A DNA stretch of 64,000 nt from Protopterus annectens (GCF_019279795.1 NC_056725.1:1610232728-1610296727); one strand, 5' to 3'; counted from the first letter of the stretch, positions 9,727 to 21,737 are shown. Notes: a model not told the origin generated them from the sequence alone. Numbers and translations are program-made.

Positions 9727-10795
9727 ATTTTGTAGTTGACATTGCCTAAAAGAGGCAATAGGGATGAGGCAAGAGCCTTTGCCAGAATCTTAAAACCTAA
9801 GGATTTCAGGTGAATACCATCTCTGACAAAGCATCGAGGTCTATCATCCATATCATCCCAGGCTGACAGGAACTGGATCCCCTTGGAGTGACACCAGAAA
9901 CTCAACCAATTGTTGAAGTCAACTATCTTTTGCTTGTATTGTGGCATCATTCTATGTGAGATTAGTATGCTGCTTAAGGCTAGGGAAATACCTGCCTAGG
10001 GCACATAATCAGAGAGCTCAGTCATGTCTCTCTTCATATAGTTCACAGAGGTGCATCTCAAGTCATTCACAACATGGACTATGACAGAGTCATAACAGTA
10101 CTTAATGCTAAGAGACTTGAGTGTGTTTTGTGATTTCAGATACTAGCACCAGACAGACAGCTAATCATAACCTTCTCCTCATCCAGCCTTGTGAGTGGCA
10201 CATCTGTGTGTCTCATGATAGAGTCACCTATGACTAGGTCGTATGGATTTGTGTTACACCTTGATGAATTATTGTTAGTTATAGAACGCCCCCCATAAAC
10301 CAGGATACCCACAATGCCCACCTGGATCTCCTGGAATCACTGAATAAAACACCAAAGACTCTAGTATTAGGAGACGTCAACTACCCATCAATAAATTAGT
10401 CTAACTGCACTTGGTGAGACACTGGTGTGTTTGTTTTTATGTGCACTGTGCTTATCTGCAATTGTACTATGTGTTTTGTGTTTGTGTTTGGAAGGTCTCT
10501 GTGCTTTGATTAGGGTTTTAGAGAAGACCTCTGCATATGTAGGGTTATGTATTGGTGTCATGGTAGGTGAAAGTGGTGAGATGTGAGTACTGACAACCTG
10601 CTTAGGGTCAGATATACTGACTGGTAGGTGAGGGAGCTTAATTCTATGTTTTTTTATGTAGATGCACCTCTTGCATGTTGAGATGGTGTATCTTAAAAGA
10701 AGTGGGTTGTCAGTGTACGTGAGGTAATTGTTACATTGCCTCAGGATGCATAATTTGACCAGATTGGCAGGAGAAATTGTGGGGTAATGTCATTC
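9727..10795 (-). pseudogene. CR1-b ORF1 with SGNH domain, interrupted
   Basis: Two pieces are legible. The C-terminal piece (9950-9740) has LSFWCHSKGIQFLSAWDD and FVRDGIHLKSLGF (D-x-x-H block). The N-terminal piece (about 10245-10136) has LVIGDSIMRHTDVPLTRLDEEK (Ser block). Right of 10265 the ORF1 is interrupted by an inverted piece of endonuclease (next entry), then degenerate ORF1-like sequence resumes to about 10795, where words like cctcaggatgca and ggcaggagaaa align with the start of copy a. Confidence 0.75.
10268..10425 (+). repeat. Inverted duplicate of CR1-b endonuclease segment
   Basis: This stretch is the reverse complement, with a few differences, of about 9255-9400 in the same LINE copy. 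For example cccacaatgcccacct and caactacccatcaataaat occur here on the plus strand and in complement at 9300-9370. It sits inside ORF1, so the LINE was rearranged by inversion/duplication or a second twin-primed insertion landed in it. Confidence 0.8.
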
Positions 10796-11553
10796 CATAG
10801 TGCTAGGTAAAATGTGGGGTCAGTAACAAGGACTGAACAGAAATGACCAGTTTGGGATCCTGTGAGAGGGTAGTCACCAAGTACTGATGAGAAGAACTAG
10901 TGAGGGTAGCTCGGAGGATGTACTGGTCAGTAGACCTATAAGGGAACACAACCTTAAAAAAATCTCCTGCTAGAGTACAGTCCACAGCTAAGGGAAAATG
11001 TAATGAGCAGAAGTTTGCTCATATAGCTGCCTGTGGTAATCACAAGTGCATGTTAGTGCGCGTTAGTACACGACTGTGCACGTTGAGCAAACCTGCGCAA
11101 ATGTGGGGCTTTTACAATAATGAAAAAAACCTTACTGGTGGGCAAAATAGTCAATCAAAATCTCAGAACAGAGCCATAGACCAACAAGTTTCAACAAATG
11201 GGTCTCGAGCCACACACTTTTTGCCACAAAGGTGCAGAGGGCCCTCTCCAGAAAAAGCCTGCTGGAGATTAGTGCTCAATTCAATACAAGTAGAACAAGA
11301 CACAGTAAACTCTGTGGTAGTCTATACAAACACAGTAAATGCCCAGAACACAAGCTAAACACAAATAGTTGAAAACAGGCAACAAATACAGGTAATATGC
11401 AGGAATAATTAGCAAAACAGTGATAAACAGATTGCAAGTGCAGAAATTCGAGCAATAATAATCTTATCTTTGGTTGTAAGCCTCAGATGGCTCAGATGCA
11501 TAAATCAGAGTAGTAGCTGGTCGACTAACTCAGTGGAGCTTAGTGTAAACAAG
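10796..11553. other. Unassigned sequence, 758 bp
   Basis: No family recognised. There is a 102-codon open stretch at 11050-11358 and a 60-codon one on the minus strand at 10803-10985; neither has a domain or composition that supports coding. Remaining env or LTR of the ERV could be hidden here, but nothing identifies it. Confidence 0.4.
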
Positions 11554-11868
11554 GCTGCATGTGCTCACTGTGACAAGCCTGCATGTCCTAACTGTGCCAA
11601 GTTTGCATGCGCTCACTGTGCCAAAATTACATGCACTCACTGTGCCAAGGCTGCATGCATTCACTGTATGAAGTCTACATGCACTCACTTTGCCAAGGCT
11701 GCATGCAGTTACTGTGCCAAGTCAGCATGTGTTCACTGTGCCAAGTCTGCACGCACTTACTGTGCCAAGGTTGCATGCGGTTACTGTGCCAAGTCAGGAT
11801 GTGCTCACTGTGTCAAGTTCGCATGTGCTCACTGTGCCAGGCCTGTATGCACCCACTGTATTGAGTCT
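11554..11868 (+). repeat. 24-bp tandem array (about 13 units) with open frames
   Basis: Units of 24 bp of the form ctgcatgygctcactgtgccaag, about 13 copies with roughly 70-90% identity. Because 24 is a multiple of 3, each frame repeats an 8-residue word: the long frame (11470-11973) reads a C-x2-C word such as ACAHCAKS over and over, and two other plus frames are also open. Openness in several frames points to a non-coding minisatellite. The array is split by element H3: a further unit (aagtctgcatctgctcac) appears at about 12494, right of H3. Confidence 0.9.
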
Positions 11869-11871
11869 ATA

Positions 11872-12466
11872 GGTCTATTTTACGAAATCAAAAACCCGTA
11901 CCACAACACTGACACACATAGCCAGAACCGCAAATATGCCGAACCATCTAAACCGCGAAATTTCAAACCTTGAATCATCATAGTCGGCCAACACCACCAC
12001 GCGCTACATACTGCATACCCAAACATAATAAATAAAACACATACATACACTAACCAAATCCTACTTCTAACCTTACACTAAACCTTACATACATTACTAT
12101 CTATGCACTTACCTTAACCTGCCCCCTAACCCGAAGGTCCATAACTATCGCACACTTACCCTACAGACATATACCCAAACAAAACAAATAATCCAGACAC
12201 ATACACTTAAAACCCTACTTCTAATCCTACACTAAACCTTACATACATTACCTATCTATGCACTTACCTTAACCTGCACCCTAACCCTAAGGTCAGTAAC
12301 TATCACACACTTACCTTACGGAGCTATACTGCAGACGGCTAAACCATGACAATCCGATATTTCGTGTTTCGTGGTTTTGAACGTTCGCCATTACCGTAGT
12401 TCGTGCTATATGCGTCACTGAATTCTGATTCACTCAAACAGGTTTTCAGTTTCGTAATATAGACCC
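11872..12466. mobile_element. Palindromic MITE-like element H3
   Basis: Terminal inverted repeats: left ggtctattttacgaaatc, right end the complement of gggtctatattacgaaactg. It is flanked by AGTCTATA (11864-11871) and GGTCTATA (12468-12475), a 7/8 match that looks like a target duplication. The interior contains two ~154-bp tandem units (from about 12061 and 12215), with words such as cttaccttaacctgc and ccctaaccctaagg, shared with H2 and, in complement, with H5. No coding capacity. Inserted in the 24-bp array. Confidence 0.8.
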
Positions 12467-13071
12467 GGGTCTATATGCTCTCTCTCTCTCTGATAAGTCT
12501 GCATCTGCTCACTTAAGAAATTTTCTTAGGTGAGCTGTAAATACTATTATAAGAAAGTAAAAAACTTTGGAAGGCAGGCAAAAGTACAGTTTTACTGCAC
12601 AGTCTGGTTAGAGTCGAGGTCAGATGATTGCATTTTGACTTCCATCACAATTGTCCAATCATAACAGCATGATTTTTAATTTGCTCATGTCAGTGTGGTT
12701 TGGGATACATATGAGTATGTGTGATCTAATCTCTCTGTGAAGAGTGATACAGGTTTTAAATTGCCTGGCACTGATAGCCGTTTCTCTGAGGTGAGGTAAT
12801 GCTGACGTGAAAATAATAAAGTAATTGGATGTGGAGGGAATGTCCCCCCTGTGGGTAATGCAGATGGTCTTGCCATTTCTGCAAAAAATATTTTTTTGTT
12901 GCAAGTCTTGTTATTCCAAGCTTGACTGCATGTGATGTGCCTTGAGTATGCATGCACACTCTTAGTGTACACACTGTCATGGCTGAACTTTTCTGATGTG
13001 AGCTCAGGTGTGTCAAGCAGAGTTGTGTCATGCAGGTGCAGTGAAGCTGCCAGTGTAACTAACATGTAACT

Positions 13072-13074
<3 letters not shown>
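12467..13074. other. Array remnant, then unassigned sequence
   Basis: A short (CT)n run at 12479-12491 and a leftover 24-bp array unit at about 12494 are followed by unrecognised sequence. Minus-strand open stretches at 12685-13065 (126 codons) and 12756-13031 overlap one another in different frames and show no domain. Confidence 0.5.

Positions 13075-13118
<44 letters not shown>
13075..13118. repeat. (AT)n microsatellite
   Basis: Uninterrupted AT dinucleotides over 44 bp. Confidence 0.98.
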
Positions 13119-13122
<4 letters not shown>

Positions 13123-14015
13123 AAGCTAAAGCTGTCACTATACTGCACTGCTTCCACTGATGCACATGGCCAGAATACCGTCTGCGTTCTCAACATAGTA
13201 CCAGAAATAAGTATATTAGAACAGATATTGTGTGCAGTTTTCCCAGGTTTTCAGACAAAATGTAATAGTTCATAATGTGTACTCTGAAGCTTTAATCATT
13301 CAGCAAGCTGAAGATATTTAAGTAACCTATGTTGTAAGGTGATATATCTGTCTTTTCTGAGGATTTAGATTTAATGCATGGTATCAGTTAGTGGTTTATC
13401 CATCTTTACACTGAAAGCCTTAAGCATGACGCTGTGTTTCTTTAGATGTAGGAGTTTCATCATAAATTATAAATTCTAGATGTTACCACTCTTGTGGCAT
13501 TATGAAACATCCATAAGCTACACATCTTCCTGATTCTTTTGTCTTTTTTGTGAAGTTTGTTTACTTTCTCTGTCTCTCACATATTCGTTCAGATCAGTTA
13601 GTTTTGTTGACCTTCCCTATAGGGTACACAGCTAGTTTTGGACAATGTATAAAGGGCCACATTGACTGCAGTAGCTAGATATCTGTGATACTTTTGATCT
13701 ACACAAGACTCTGTAAATGAAGACACGGATCAGAAAGCTGTAGACCAGAAAAGGGCTGCACTATCAGTGAATCTCCCTCTACATGGAGGTTTCATCTATC
13801 AGCACACACAATATCTTCAAATGAGGCTAGAAGCATGTCATAACATGTTTTATTATAATTACATATAGGAGTTGGTGCATCCATATATCAACATGGAGGA
13901 TTATAAGTGCACATTGAGGTAGGTAGATGTACCGAATAATTTTTTGTCCTGCTTTGGATCAAAGGGGCAAATATCCCCCACCTAATCTGCAGAAGTGCTA
14001 TATTCAAAATAGATA
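13119..14015. other. Unassigned sequence
   Basis: Read in both directions; no domain, repeat family or long frame recognised. AT-rich in the right part. Confidence 0.5.
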
Positions 14016-14278
14016 GATACATACTTTGTCACATTTACCATGGATGGTTATCATATATATTTATTTATTTAGTTAGTTCATTATCTAAAATAAATAAATA
14101 AAAACAATATTTGTGTAATATTTATTTATTAATTAGTTATCTAAAATAAATAAATAATAAAATAAATAAAAACAATATTTGTGTAATATCTATTTATTAA
14201 TTAGTTATCTAAAATGAATAAATAAAATAAATAAGATAGATACATACTTTGTCACCTTTACTATGGATGCTTATCATA
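14016..14278. repeat. AT-rich local duplication
   Basis: The flanking word gatagatacatactttgtcac occurs at about 14019 and again at about 14237. Between them are two ~70-bp units built from ttatttattaattagttatctaaa, aataaataaa and acaatatttgtgtaat. A simple local tandem duplication. Confidence 0.8.
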
Positions 14279-15409
14279 CACGATGTGGTTAAAATAACCG
14301 TGACCTAAATAGTGATATGATTAGGAAATAATGGTGGAGCTTGGAGACTTTAACCTTCATTGCAGAGACCACGGCATCTCCTTACTAGAAAACAGAGTGA
14401 GAGTTGCTTCCATCCACATTCTTGCCTCAACTCTCTGTATAGTCTATGAAATGTGACTCCTTAAAGAAGTACAATCTATATGCTGTATTATATAATGGCA
14501 TCACCTAATTTATAATCCTCCCAGAACAGTTCCTAAACTCAGATTCTTTTCAACCATGCCACTAATAAGATAGCTTCTGTGTGCAAAGAGAGTTCACCTA
14601 AATAATACAACAAATATAAACTCCAAACCTCTCTGCCCCTTTTTTCTCTCTCAGTACTTTATGCAAGAAATGCTCTTTCATTTGAGTTGCAATTCACGTT
14701 TATCCTGATTTAATAATTATATGTCCCAGTTGTAGTTTGCTTTACTGTATTTAGCAGAGACTAAATCTGTAATTGTACTGTAAAATGTACCATGATATAC
14801 TGATTTATTTATAATATGCTTCCAGGCTGGGCATGGAATTGTTACAGTTTTGTAAGCGCTCTACCTTTTTAAAAGAATTAAACATGAATAAAAGATTTTT
14901 GAGATGGCGACCAGGGTGTGATGGGACTCAATACCTTGTTTAACTAAATCATAGAATGGACATATCTATATGGTTAGTGGTATTCCACAACATACTGCAC
15001 TGTTTTCTTTCCTGCAGTTTTAATCGTTGATAAAAATGTTATGCACCAACACTCAAATTACAGACAGAATTTCATCACCCTTTATAGTTGTGACAAATAG
15101 CTAATATCCCAATTTATATTTATCCTCAACTGTAAAATAAATCATATGATACTCCTATCTATCGTGGTACACATGTACTGACCTTTCACGTCTAACTCGA
15201 GTTTGGCTTTGACTTCTGAGTCTATGCCACACCTCTAAAAACTGACAGCAAATCGTGGGTTTTTAGATTCTGAAGCTTCATTTTATACACAGGGCTGCTA
15301 AGGTGGTAACATATACCAATTAAAACTATGCAGGGAATCATTTCTGAAACACATTTCCAGTGACTAAACCTTGGAAGTTTATATGCATATCTTATGCATC
15401 TCTTGTCTC
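14279..15409. other. Unassigned sequence
   Basis: No long frame, domain or repeat family recognised in about 1.1 kb. Confidence 0.5.
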
Positions 15410-15605
15410 CTTGTACATACTAAGTTATACCAGTTATACTCCTTGTACATACCAAGTTATACTACTTATACTGTTTGTAAATACCACATTATACTAGTTA
15501 TACTGCTAGTACATAACATGTTATACTAGTTATACTCCTTGTACATACCAAGTTATAGTTATACTCCCTGTATATACCAAGTTATACTACTTATACTGCT
15601 TGTAC
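15410..15605 (+). repeat. 32-bp minisatellite, left part
   Basis: Imperfect copies of a 32-bp unit (caagttatactagttatac then tccttgtacatac). The array continues at 20028 after the L2 element, so the two parts are one locus split by insertion. Confidence 0.95.
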
Positions 15606-16369
15606 ATATCACTTTGTGGAATAAATTACACTTTGTGCCACTACCTCATTCTTGCCTGTCCACTCCCTACACTTCAATCCTATCTGCTGTAACTCAATCA
15701 ACTGTGTTCTGTCCTTACTTCCACTCACTGATGCTTTTTCCACTCACTTCTGCTGCAGGTGCTCTACCCACTCTGTTCGCCCTCCTCGTTCACTCTGCTC
15801 CCATATTCTGCCCCCAATTTCCACCCGCTGTACATTTATCTATCCTTAACTCCTCCCACAACCCCTACTATTCAATCATCACATGCCCCTCCCACAGTCA
15901 TACCACACCAACTTACACACACAAGCAACTGCAATATGACCCACTCCATTCCACACCTACACTGCTCAGTGCTACTAGCATTACTAACCACCCTCTCTTA
16001 CCTTACGCAACTCCCACACCTCTCACACACCCTACTTTCACACTACACATCCATCATCCAACAGTCTATTCTACCCGCTTTTTCCTCTATACCTCCAGAA
16101 CTTTATCCCTCCTACATCACCCTACTCTATAGGCCCAAAATTCTTCTAGTCTTACCCTCACCCAACGTTCCCCACCACTCACACCCTAACAAACCCACAC
16201 TCTACCCCTATCTAAAACCCCATTCTACTGTAGATCCCATAAAATGCCTACTATTCTAAATCTCCCTCTCTCTGTCTGGTAACTAGAAAAAAAAAAAAAA
16301 AAAAAATGTGCAAAAAAAAAAATCTCTTATAGTTTTGCTGCACTGTTTGCTTCAGTTGAGTTCTCTCTG

Positions 16370-17380
16370 TCTGGTGATATCCATCCCAATCTTGGCACCA
16401 ACAACTCCTCATTCAACAAAGCCTCTCCACATATTAGCACAACAAATTTCACTTGCTTCATCACAATTAATGCACAAAGCCTACATATCAAAATCCCCAC
16501 CCTCCATGCCTGGCTCTCACATAATCACCCTGATATTGTTGACATCTCAGAAACTTGGCTTAAACCTAATATAAAAGATAATGAAATATTGCCTCCTGGC
16601 TACCAAATGATCCATAATGATAGGCCCAGTAAGAAAGGAGATGGTGTAGCCATCATCTACTCCTCCTCCTACACAGTGATACCTTTTACCAACCCCATTC
16701 CAAAATTGTCCATGTCAGAATTAACCATAGCCCACCTAAAAATCAACAATCATAAATCTGTATGCATAGCAGTCATATATATTCCACTAAGCAACAACAA
16801 CATTCCAATACTAGAAGACATCTTCTCCTGGTTCTTATCTAATATCAGAAATGAAGTCTTTATCCTTGGCGACGTAAATATTAACTGGGCCAGTATCAAC
16901 TCTCAACCCCCTTCTCAACCAATCAACCTCTTCAATTTCAGCCAGATCATTCACTCTCCTGCTAGGCCTAATAAAAGTGGAGACTCAGGAACCATCCTTG
17001 ACTGGATGTTAGTATCCAACCCTAACCATATCTCAACTTCAGGTATCCTTCCCAACCCTATCAGTGACCAACTACCACCCTTCGCTGACCGTCATCCTTC
17101 TCCACTCCATAAGCAGCATCACTATATTCAAACTTGTAACCTCTCTAAATTCAACCCACAAATATTCACTGACGGTCTAAACCAAATTGACTGGTCCCCC
17201 CTAACAACCCTACCCCTCAACAATGCTATCAGCTACTTTAATGAAACCTTTCTAAATCTACTAAACAACCATGCCCCTCTCAGAACCAAAAGAGTCAAAT
17301 CCAACATCTGTCCCTGGTTATCAAATGAAACCAAACAAAGCATGCTCCTAAGAGGCAAAAAAATGGAAACAATACTGTAA
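16370..17380 (+). pseudogene. L2-a endonuclease domain
   Basis: Starts near SGDIHPNLGTNNS (16370), changes frame, then runs open from 16589 to 17380 (263 codons). Motifs: ISETWLKP (catalytic Glu, other frame at about 16545), GDGVAIIYSSS, VAVIYIPLSNNN-like strand, FILGDVNINW (G-D-x-N), TILDWMLVSN. The final S-D-H motif reads ISDQ here, so the catalytic His appears lost. It would nick target DNA in target-primed reverse transcription. Confidence 0.85.
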
Positions 17381-19220
17381 TAATAAGCTGCCCAATACCC
17401 TGTTAGAATTCAAACAACAATGCAATACCATAAAAAAACTAATAACCAGAGATCACAAATCATACTACACCAAACTCCAATCTGAGAACTCCACCAACCC
17501 AAAAAAGTTCTGGAATACCATCTCCTCTCTCTTCCACCCTGAAAACATAGATAACCCTGACCTAGAAACAGTCACTTCTTTTAACACCTTCTTCGTGGAC
17601 TGCATAGCCAAATCAACCACCTCTTTCCCACATCCCCCTGCTAACTCCCCCCACCTCTCCCTTCTGCCAACACACAAGAATCACCCATCTTCAACCACAA
17701 TCCCATCCCCACAAGCACAATAAAAAATACTCTTCCAGCTAAAACCATGCTGTACTGCTCCAGGCAATTTACCCCCACTCTCCCTCAAACCATCTGCCAA
17801 AATCATAGCCCTGCCAGTCTCCATTCTATTAAACAGGTGTATCCATGAGTCCCATGTCCCTTCTATTTGGAAACATGCATTCATCATTCCACTCCACAAA
17901 GGAGGTAAAAACTATGACATCAACAATTTCAGGCCCATCACTATCCTCTTCCCACTATCAAAAATCCTGGAGAAATGTATACATACTCAATTGATGTCAT
18001 ATCTAACACACAATAACCTCCTTACCCCACACAACATGGTTTCCATCCTGGCCACAGCACAATCACTGCCCTTCTGTCCTTCCTTGAATGCATTAACCAT
18101 GCTTGCTACTCTAGCAAATTAGTATCTACCCTATTCCTTGACCTATCCAAAGCTTTTGATACCGTCTTCCACCCCATACTCCTATCTCAACTCTCCTCTC
18201 TCAACCTACCTCCCTTTACCTTAGCGTGGTTCTCCTGCTACCTCTCCAAAAGACAGCAAGCTTTAAAATGGAAATCTTTTATCTCTACCTTTCTACCCAC
18301 CCCCACCAGCATCCCCCGGGGATCTGTTCTAGGTCCCCTATTCTTTAACATATTCATCAACAGCTACTACTACTCCATCCCAAACACCTATCTAATTCAC
18401 CAATCATCTGCACCGCTGACTCCCCCTCTGACCTACTGTTAAAAACCCAGTCAGCATTTACTAAAACAGAAACCTGGCTGCACAACCACCACCTTGCCCT
18501 AAATGCAACCAAAACTAAACTAATGATCTTCACCCCCTTCAGAGCCATCACCATTGACAATGCCTCCTTCACTATACTAAGTCAGGATAACACCCCCATT
18601 GAAATTGTATCACATACAAAGCTGCTTGATGTCATCATTGATGAGCACACAAAATTTGACATCCATATTCAAATGGCCATCAAAAAATCTCATGAAAAAC
18701 TAGGTCTTCTGTACTGACACAATCGCTTCCTCAACCCCTCCACCAGAAAGGCCCTATTCCCCTCCTACCTTCTCCCCTCTCTCTTATATGGTGCTCCCCT
18801 GCTTACCAACCTTTAGCTTAGATTATGGTCCAAACTAGAATCCTGCTACAATAAAATAAGCAAATAAGCCACATACTCCAAAAATTCTTCCCATCACTGC
18901 CTCTCCCTCCAATCCTTACAATGGTTAGAGCTACATAACTACCTAAACTTCCTAAAACTCACCATTGCCCACAAACTTATCTTCAGGCCATCTAGCTGTC
19001 CTGCTCTCTCCACCACCTTAACCCCCTAAATTCCAAACTGCTCACTAGAATTAGAAAACCAAAACCTCCTACAAGTCCACAAACCTTCCCAGTCCATAGG
19101 CTACCTTCTGCTTTCATACTGCCTAGCCAAACTATGGAACTCACCCCACCCCCCTTCGAACTACTCCAAACCTCTCCAACTTCAAATCCCTCCTACATTC
19201 CTACTTGCCCTCTAAATGAA
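17381..19220 (+). pseudogene. L2-a reverse transcriptase, decayed
   Basis: RT recognised by pieces in three frames: LFLDLSKAFDTVFHPIL (first catalytic Asp, about 18136-18186), GSVLGPLFFNIFI (about 18321-18360) and a C-terminal block at 18523-18717 (VSHTKLLDVIIDEHTKFD) matching TTKLLGVTIDHNLNFD in copy b. The Y-A-D-D box is not legible (deletion or frame loss around 18360-18410). Stops are frequent; not functional. Confidence 0.82.
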
Positions 19221-20027
19221 CTTGCCCCTGCTCATTCCCACTTGAACCCATTAGACCCTCCCCTATTGACACCCTCTTTCCACTCCTGAAATCTGCTTAT
19301 TATCACCATCCTGCCTTTCTCCTAACTTACATAACACTACAATCACTGCTAAACTGTGTTTCTACCCTCATGTTATTACCTGCTGGACTGCATTTCTACC
19401 CTCATCTTATTATCTGCTATTTTACATCTATGTAAATGCTCTTACTCTTGTTTAGAAATGATTCACCTATAGAATTGTGTGTGTGCTTGTAGTATTTCCT
19501 TACAAAGTTATTTGCTTACCGTCTCTAACACTAATCTGTACCAGAAGCATTCTCTTCTTATGTAATTAACTTACCCTCAGCATGAGAAGCATTCTCTTCT
19601 TATGTTATTACCCTCAGCATGGACGACATCCTATGCCTGAAAAGTATCTCCAATATTTCATTCTGAACTCCCATCATTTCACTGATGCACAAATCCTGTG
19701 TCTCTAAATTCTTATCAAGTTTTGCTCTGATTACAGAATGTATATCTGCATACTGAATATATATCTGCTATTGCTACAGATACTCTATATACGTATGCTT
19801 CTGTATCTCTTCATATTTTGTTAATTGTACTTTCATCATGTCTTACATGTTCTGCTTGATGTGCATGTTTATTATTATTTGTTACTGTTACTGTTATTGT
19901 CATTTTGTCCCCGGGCTTCCACTGAAAATGGGTTCTTCTTGGCCCAGTGAACTTCCCCAGTCATCAAACTGAAATACATAAATAAACAAACAAACAAACA
20001 AACAAATAAATAAATAAAAACGTATTC

Positions 20028-20400
20028 TAGTTATACTCCTTGTACATACCAAGTTATACTATTTATATTGCTTGTACATACCAAGTTATACAAGTTATAC
20101 TCCTTGTATCTATCAAGTTATACTAGTTATACTCCTTGTATGTACCAAGTTATACTACTTATACTGCTTGTACATACCAAGTTATACTAGTTATACTCCA
20201 TGTACATACCAAGTTATACTAGTTATACTCCTTGTACATACCAATTTATACTAGTTATACTCCTTGTATATGCCAAGTTATACTACTTATACTGCTTGTA
20301 CATACCAAGTTATTCTAGTTATACTCCTTGTATATATCAAGTTATACTAGTTATACTCCTTGTACATACCAACTTATACTCGTTGTTTGTTCAAGTTACA
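20028..20400 (+). repeat. 32-bp minisatellite, right part
   Basis: About 11 units of 32 bp (caagttat at 20178 and 20210 show the period), continuing the array seen at 15410. Its three plus frames are mostly open because of composition (YIPSYTSYTPC-like words); not a gene. Confidence 0.95.
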
Positions 20401-20749
20401 GATCTATACTGCTTATCAAACACTTCATGGCCAGTTTGGAAATGTTACCATGAGCTGTAAGCCTTGGGCACACATTGCAGTTTCCTTTTCAGATTTAGAA
20501 TCAGCCATTCTACAATGCTACACCACAAAATAGTGCAGTACCTTTGTAGGCTGTCTCTGAGACCTTCTGCAAATAATAATGGGACATTCTAGGGGTGCTG
20601 CCTATGAAAGGCCAAACGCATGCATTCTCCTGATCATTTTAGAAGTACATCCTGGGGAGTTTAGTGGCCAGGTAGCTTTGGGATATATGTGTTTAGGAGT
20701 GTGACTTTATTTGTGGGTATATGCATAGGGGTAAATAGCCACAGGTATA
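20401..20749. other. Unassigned sequence
   Basis: Nothing recognised between the minisatellite and the TG-rich tract. Confidence 0.5.
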
Positions 20750-20888
20750 CATGTATGTGTGTATGTATTAATATCTGAATGTATATGTGTGTGTATGCAT
20801 ATTTGAATGTATGTGTGTGTTGTGTGTATGAATGTCTGAATATTTGAATGTATGTGTGCATGACTGAATGTTTGACTGTGTGTGTGTG

Positions 20889-20980
<92 letters not shown>

Positions 20981-21105
20981 GGTTTGAAGGTTTGAGAGTA
21001 TGTGTCTGTGTATGAATGTTTGAATGTATGTGCGTGTCCATGAATGTTTGAATGTATGTGTGTGCATGACCGTTTTAATATTTGAATGTATGTGTGCATG
21101 ACTGA

Positions 21106-21191
<86 letters not shown>

Positions 21192-21415
21192 ATGTGTGTG
21201 TGTTTGAATGTTTGAATGTATGTGCATGTGCATGAGTGAATGTGTATATGTGTAAGAATGTTTGAATATTTCAATTTATGTGTGCATGATTGAATGTTTG
21301 ATTGCATATGTGTGTGTGCATGAATGTTTGAATGTTTGAATGTATGTGTGTGTCTATAAATGTTTGAATGTATGTGTGTGTGAATGAATGTTTGAATGTA
21401 TGTGTGTGTGGTGGG
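20750..21415. repeat. TG-rich compound microsatellite
   Basis: Two long (TG)n runs (about 20891-20978 and 21107-21190) embedded in degenerate gaatgtttgaatgtatgtgtg words. On the minus strand this gives long His/Thr frames up to 219 codons, which are artefacts of CA repeats. Confidence 0.95.
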
Positions 21416-21539
21416 GGAGGCTGTCACACCTTCACACTCTCGTATCTGAGAAGCAAATTATGGAATGTTCAGCCAGTAGAACACTAGATGCCAAGGATTA
21501 CTCTTTATATTGTACCTTAAAGTCACTTAATTAATTAAT

Positions 21540-21737
21540 AAAAGAATAACATCTGGAGGTAAGAGGAAGGGGGGACATCCAGCAAAGAGGTGGATGGATT
21601 GTGAGAAAGAAGATCTGTCAAAGTCAGGCATGAGTGTTGATGAAGGCAGGAGTGTGGCACTGGATCGAGAGAGGTGGCGACAGTTAACACGATACCCCGA
21701 CCCCATGTAGAAAAATGGGAAAAAGGGGGCTGATGAT
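21540..21737 (+). pseudogene. RTE/other LINE ORF2 C-terminal fragment
   Basis: The plus frame 21555-21710 (51 codons plus TAG) contains AKRWMDCEKEDLSKSG, then LDRERWRQLTRYPDP at the end. This resembles the C-terminal G-R-P-x-x-R-W-x-D ... W-R block at the end of RTE-like ORF2. A gatgatgat run follows the stop at 21731, as in RTE 3' ends. No upstream RT is present, so it is a severely 5'-truncated insertion. The exact clade is uncertain. Confidence 0.6.

Larger units (their letters stand above)
8283..10795 (-). mobile_element. CR1-type LINE, copy b, lacking its 3' half
   Basis: Minus-strand CR1 carrying ORF1, endonuclease, the linker and only the first part of RT. The RT palm, C-terminus and 3' UTR are absent, and its left edge directly meets the ERV env. 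LINEs normally lose 5' sequence, so the junction at about 8283 implies a deletion or rearrangement after insertion. It differs noticeably from copies a, c and d (for example VRDGIHLKSLGF versus ARDGLHLSPLGF), so it is an older or separate subfamily. Confidence 0.8.
15606..20027 (+). mobile_element. L2-type LINE, copy a, near full length
   Basis: Plus-strand non-LTR retrotransposon of about 4.4 kb inside the 32-bp minisatellite. Order: C-rich 5' region, SGDIHPNLG segment, endonuclease, RT, C-rich 3' region, tail. The 3' end (actgaaaatgggttcttcttg, then cccagtgaac) ends in an (AAAC/AAAT)n run at 19980-20020, the same tail type as copy b and four isolated tails in the window. The xGDIHPNPGP word is a hallmark of L2/CR1-group LINEs. 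A poly-A run is present at 16287-16306. Many stops: a dead copy. Confidence 0.88.

Noticed and set aside
10796-11553. Remaining env/LTR of the retrovirus
   Set aside because: No envelope motif, polypurine tract or LTR signal could be recognised.
11554-11868. CRISPR-like array
   Set aside because: Head-to-tail repeats without unique spacers in a vertebrate genome; an ordinary minisatellite.
11470-11973. 167-codon CxxC-repeat protein resembling a metal-binding protein
   Set aside because: The 24-bp unit keeps three plus frames open and there is no other coding evidence; kept as a repeat.
15539-16259. Plus frames of 166-197 codons, Pro/Ser/His-rich
   Set aside because: C-rich 5' region of L2-a; overlapping frames are both open and no domain is seen.
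20661-21427. Long His/Thr open frames on the minus strand (126-219 codons)
   Set aside because: They are translations of (CA)n repeats; all frames stay open for the same reason.
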